A stretch of 12,436 nt of DNA from JAJPHT01 sp035526585 (GTDB lineage Archaea; Thermoplasmatota; SW-10-69-26; JACQPN01; JAJPHT01). This document shows, piece by piece, positions 11,818 through 12,436 of this stretch. The notes beneath the pieces were generated by a model. It was not told the origin of the DNA. It did not search any database and saw nothing but the letters and a program-made list of their open reading frames with translations. The translations under genes and the position numbers were made by a program. Each line of letters opens with the position of its first letter. Within the stretch, counting starts at the first letter, position 1. The stretch covers positions 1 through 12,436 of the forward strand of contig DATLCC010000085.1 of NCBI GenBank assembly GCA_035526585.1. Reading direction: 5' to 3'.

Positions 11818-12436
11818 TTACCGCGCGCTCGTCCACGCGCCCGCATCGTCCTTGCGCGCGAGCTTGCGCGCCTCGAGGCCGAGGAGGATGCTCTCCAGGC
11901 TGCGCTCCGCGAGGGGCCACGCCTCGGGCGGCGTGTCCGCGTAGACCGCGGGCGTCATCTGCGCGATGGTCTGCGGCTCGGGCTTCAGCGCCTGCAGCAC
12001 CTTCGCCTCGCGCATGCGGCGGTGCGCGAGCGTCTCCGCGAACGCGTCGCGCGGGAGCGCCGGGCCGTGCCCAGGGAGCACGAGCTTGGGATCGAGGGCG
12101 CTGCAGCGCTCCAGGCTGCGCATGTACTCGCCCATGTCGCCCTCGCCGGGATCGATGAGGATCGTGCTCACGCCGGAGACGAGATCCCCCGAGAAGATCG
12201 CGCCCCAGCGCATGTCGCGGAACGCCAGGTGGCCGGGCGTGTGGCCGGGCGTCTGGAGCACCTCGATGCGCCAGGGCTTCCCTTCCCACTTGCCCACGTC
12301 GAAGACGTGCCCTTCCGCCACGACGCCGTCGACGAGGTGGCTCGGGAGCGCATCCTTCGTCGCCTGCGACGCGAGCACGCGCACGCCGTATCGCTGCTGC
12401 ACGGCCTCGACGGCGCCGACGTGGTCGGGGTGGTGG
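11818..12436 (-). CDS. Metallo-beta-lactamase-fold hydrolase, LACTB2-like (N-terminus cut by window edge)
   Basis: The open frame runs off the right edge, so the first part, including its start, is missing. The visible part begins HHPDHVGAVEAV, the end of the HxHxDH zinc motif. It continues with TPGHTPGH, SGDLV (bridging Asp) and PGHGP (last zinc His), so all later metal ligands are present. The C-terminal 80 residues after AHRRMREAKVL form a helical winged-helix-like tail with TIAQMTPAVY and SLESILLGLEARKLARK, as in the LACTB2 group. Members hydrolyse thioesters, phosphodiesters or RNA; the substrate cannot be told here. The ATG at 12402 inside the frame is not the start because it would delete the first zinc motif. 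It lies 36 nt upstream of the surface-protein gene on the same strand. Confidence 0.87.
   Translation of the reverse strand, partial: HHPDHVGAVEAVQQRYGVRVLASQATKDALPSHLVDGVVAEGHVFDVGKWEGKPWRIEVLQTPGHTPGHLAFRDMRWGAIFSGDLVSGVSTILIDPGEGDMGEYMRSLERCSALDPKLVLPGHGPALPRDAFAETLAHRRMREAKVLQALKPEPQTIAQMTPAVYADTPPEAWPLAERSLESILLGLEARKLARKDDAGAWTSAR

Overview
The window is very GC-rich and densely coded on both strands. I read it as chromosomal DNA of a high-GC archaeon, most likely Thermoplasmatota-like. This is an inference. It rests on a JAMM/MPN metalloprotein of archaeal size, a RimI-type acetyltransferase, a secreted six-sequon surface protein with a C-terminal membrane anchor, and several starts that lack a Shine-Dalgarno but have an AT-rich pocket about 27-31 nt upstream, as in leaderless archaeal mRNAs. 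The proteins are not strongly acidic, which argues against Halobacteria. No marker such as rRNA or tRNA is present to settle the lineage.

Left part, plus strand: a JAMM peptidase-like gene (223-648), then a compact set of an eight-helix membrane protein (693-1508), a YkgJ-type cysteine-cluster protein (1515-2549) and a RimI-like acetyltransferase (about 2546-2998). The last gene meets a minus-strand gene tail to tail. Both stop codons lie in the loop region of one perfect 12-bp inverted repeat.

Centre, minus strand, read from right to left: a threonine-synthase-like PLP enzyme (6821-5832), an unlisted 45-codon ORF (5791-5654), a DUF1611/DgcN-type protein (about 5513-4464) and a PP-loop ATPase-type protein that resembles MurL, the ATP-dependent glutamyl epimerase (4467-2995). 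The last two overlap by ATGA. A D-glutamate N-acetyltransferase-family protein coupled to a MurL-like epimerase is the most interesting feature of the window, because DgcN is otherwise known to work with an enolase-type racemase (DgcA).

Right part: a small coiled-coil protein (7017-7391, plus) and a small membrane protein (7946-7485, minus) converge on three 20-bp tandem palindromic repeats. Then come etfB and etfA (8082-9975, plus), separated by a 19-bp perfect inverted repeat. They converge with a large surface glycoprotein candidate (11781-9976, minus); the two stop codons abut as TGATCA. A metallo-beta-lactamase-fold hydrolase of LACTB2 type, cut by the right edge, lies upstream of the surface protein on the same strand.

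No mobile element, CRISPR array, rRNA or tRNA was found.
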